From Bernardetia sp. ABR2-2B (GTDB taxonomy: Bacteria > Bacteroidota > Bacteroidia > Cytophagales > Bernardetiaceae): a stretch of DNA of 64,000 nt. Where the stretch lies: contig NZ_CP147020.1 in NCBI RefSeq assembly GCF_037126435.1, positions 1-64,000 on the forward strand, in the 5' to 3' direction. The notes beneath the pieces are model-generated. The model was given only the letters and a program-made list of their open reading frames with translations. It ran no database searches and was not told where the DNA came from. A program made the translations under genes and the position numbers. Shown here in pieces: positions 63,501 through 64,000 of the stretch; within the stretch, counting starts at the first letter, position 1, and each line of letters opens with the position of its first letter.

Positions 63501-64000
63501 TTACTCTCCATCTAATCTTTCATTTTCAGATTTAGCTACAAGTAAAGAAACTGTTGCATCTCCTGTAACATTAACAACCGTTCGGCACATGTCCAAAAGC
63601 CTATCTACGCCCAAGATAAGATTGATTCCATCAGAAGGAATTTTGGCTTGTTCCAAAACAATAACAAGCATCAAAATACCAGCTCCTGGTACGGCAGCAG
63701 CACCGACAGAAGCCAAAGTAGCTGTCAAGACGATTCCTAATTGTTGGACAATAGTCAAGTCCATTCCGTAAGCTTGTGCAATAAAAAGAGCAGCCACACC
63801 TTGATACAAACTTGTTCCGTCCATATTTACCGTCGCACCAACAGGCAGAACAAAACTTACAATTTCCTTTGGTACACCCAAAAATTTATTTACTCGTTCC
63901 ATTGTAACAGGCAAAGTAGCAGCACTAGAACTAGTAGAGAAAGCTAATAGCTGGGCAGGGGCAATTCCTTGGAAAAATTGTAATGGATTATAACGAGCAA
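63501..64000 (-). CDS. Dicarboxylate/amino acid:cation symporter, C-terminal part (runs off right edge)
   Basis: The frame is open from the right edge to the stop at 63501 (about 166 codons). Just inside the edge it reads AQLLAFSTSSSAATLPVTM, the serine-rich signature of the DAACS (GltP/DctA) family. It then continues with LPVGATVNMDGTSLYQG and VDRLLDMCRTVVNVTGDA, where Asp and Asn residues bind substrate and sodium or protons. The N-terminal helices are outside the window. Substrate is likely glutamate, aspartate or C4-dicarboxylates. Confidence 0.93.
   Translation of the reverse strand, partial: ARYNPLQFFQGIAPAQLLAFSTSSSAATLPVTMERVNKFLGVPKEIVSFVLPVGATVNMDGTSLYQGVAALFIAQAYGMDLTIVQQLGIVLTATLASVGAAAVPGAGILMLVIVLEQAKIPSDGINLILGVDRLLDMCRTVVNVTGDATVSLLVAKSENERLDGE

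Overview
The window is an AT-rich chromosomal segment from a member of the Bacteroidota, most likely the Cytophagales (Flexibacter/Bernardetia-like; this placement is an inference from gene content, not a search). Pointers are: start codons without Shine-Dalgarno sequences; several promoter candidates of the Bacteroidota type (TAnnTTTG at -7, TTG at -33); a DUF1800/DUF1501 pair; WG-repeat and BspA-type surface proteins; a PAS/SpoIIE-type sensor phosphatase; and a zinc-ligand-poor sirtuin of the kind common in this phylum. No rRNA or tRNA gene, CRISPR array, insertion sequence or prophage was recognised.

Layout. 0-1 kb: 5' part of a secreted BspA-type repeat protein that runs off the left edge. 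1-9 kb: a His-rich membrane protein, fabD, a rhomboid protease, a family 2 glycosyltransferase, dapD, a membrane-anchored cytochrome c and clpX. 9-16 kb: an AarF/UbiB kinase, a phasin-like protein, the pyruvate dehydrogenase E1 beta subunit and several hypothetical proteins. 16-22 kb: a sirtuin, an MscS channel, then an Mrr-nuclease/STAND-NTPase protein followed by a PARG-like ADP-ribose hydrolase. This pair is the best candidate for an undescribed defence module. 22-31 kb: a secreted M14 peptidase; a tightly linked alpha/beta-hydrolase + fatty-acid-desaturase pair bracketed by two decayed C-terminal tails of SpoIIE-type phosphatases; then an intact 1335-residue sensor phosphatase. 31-39 kb: WG-repeat protein, DUF2721, LOG family, panC-panD, an LptF/G permease with a metallophosphatase, and a lone cyclic-nucleotide-binding protein. 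39-43 kb: dnaA with a very long Asn/Gln/Ser-rich linker and a 930-base AT-rich upstream gap, then a trans-sulfuration enzyme. 43-52 kb: FkbM methyltransferase, threonine aldolase, isochorismate synthase, ilvE, and a 2-oxoacid dehydrogenase E2. 52-60 kb: DUF1501/DUF1800, tryptophan 2,3-dioxygenase, RDD protein, HI0933-type flavoprotein, outer-membrane barrel, cobalamin adenosyltransferase. 60-64 kb: GNAT, shikimate kinase, hisIE, a YefM/YoeB toxin-antitoxin pair with TGTACA-type operator motifs, and the C-terminal part of a dicarboxylate symporter that runs off the right edge.

Most genes are ordinary housekeeping genes in short operons or alone, with strong hairpin terminators between many of them. 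The unusual material is largely between genes: an inverted-repeat (MITE-like) family seen twice in opposite orientation (6.6 kb and 15.9 kb), a 14-copy heptamer array that supplies the stop codon of the WG-repeat gene, a perfect 19-bp inverted repeat, an ACGCAGCT repeat cluster, and the SpoIIE tail relics.
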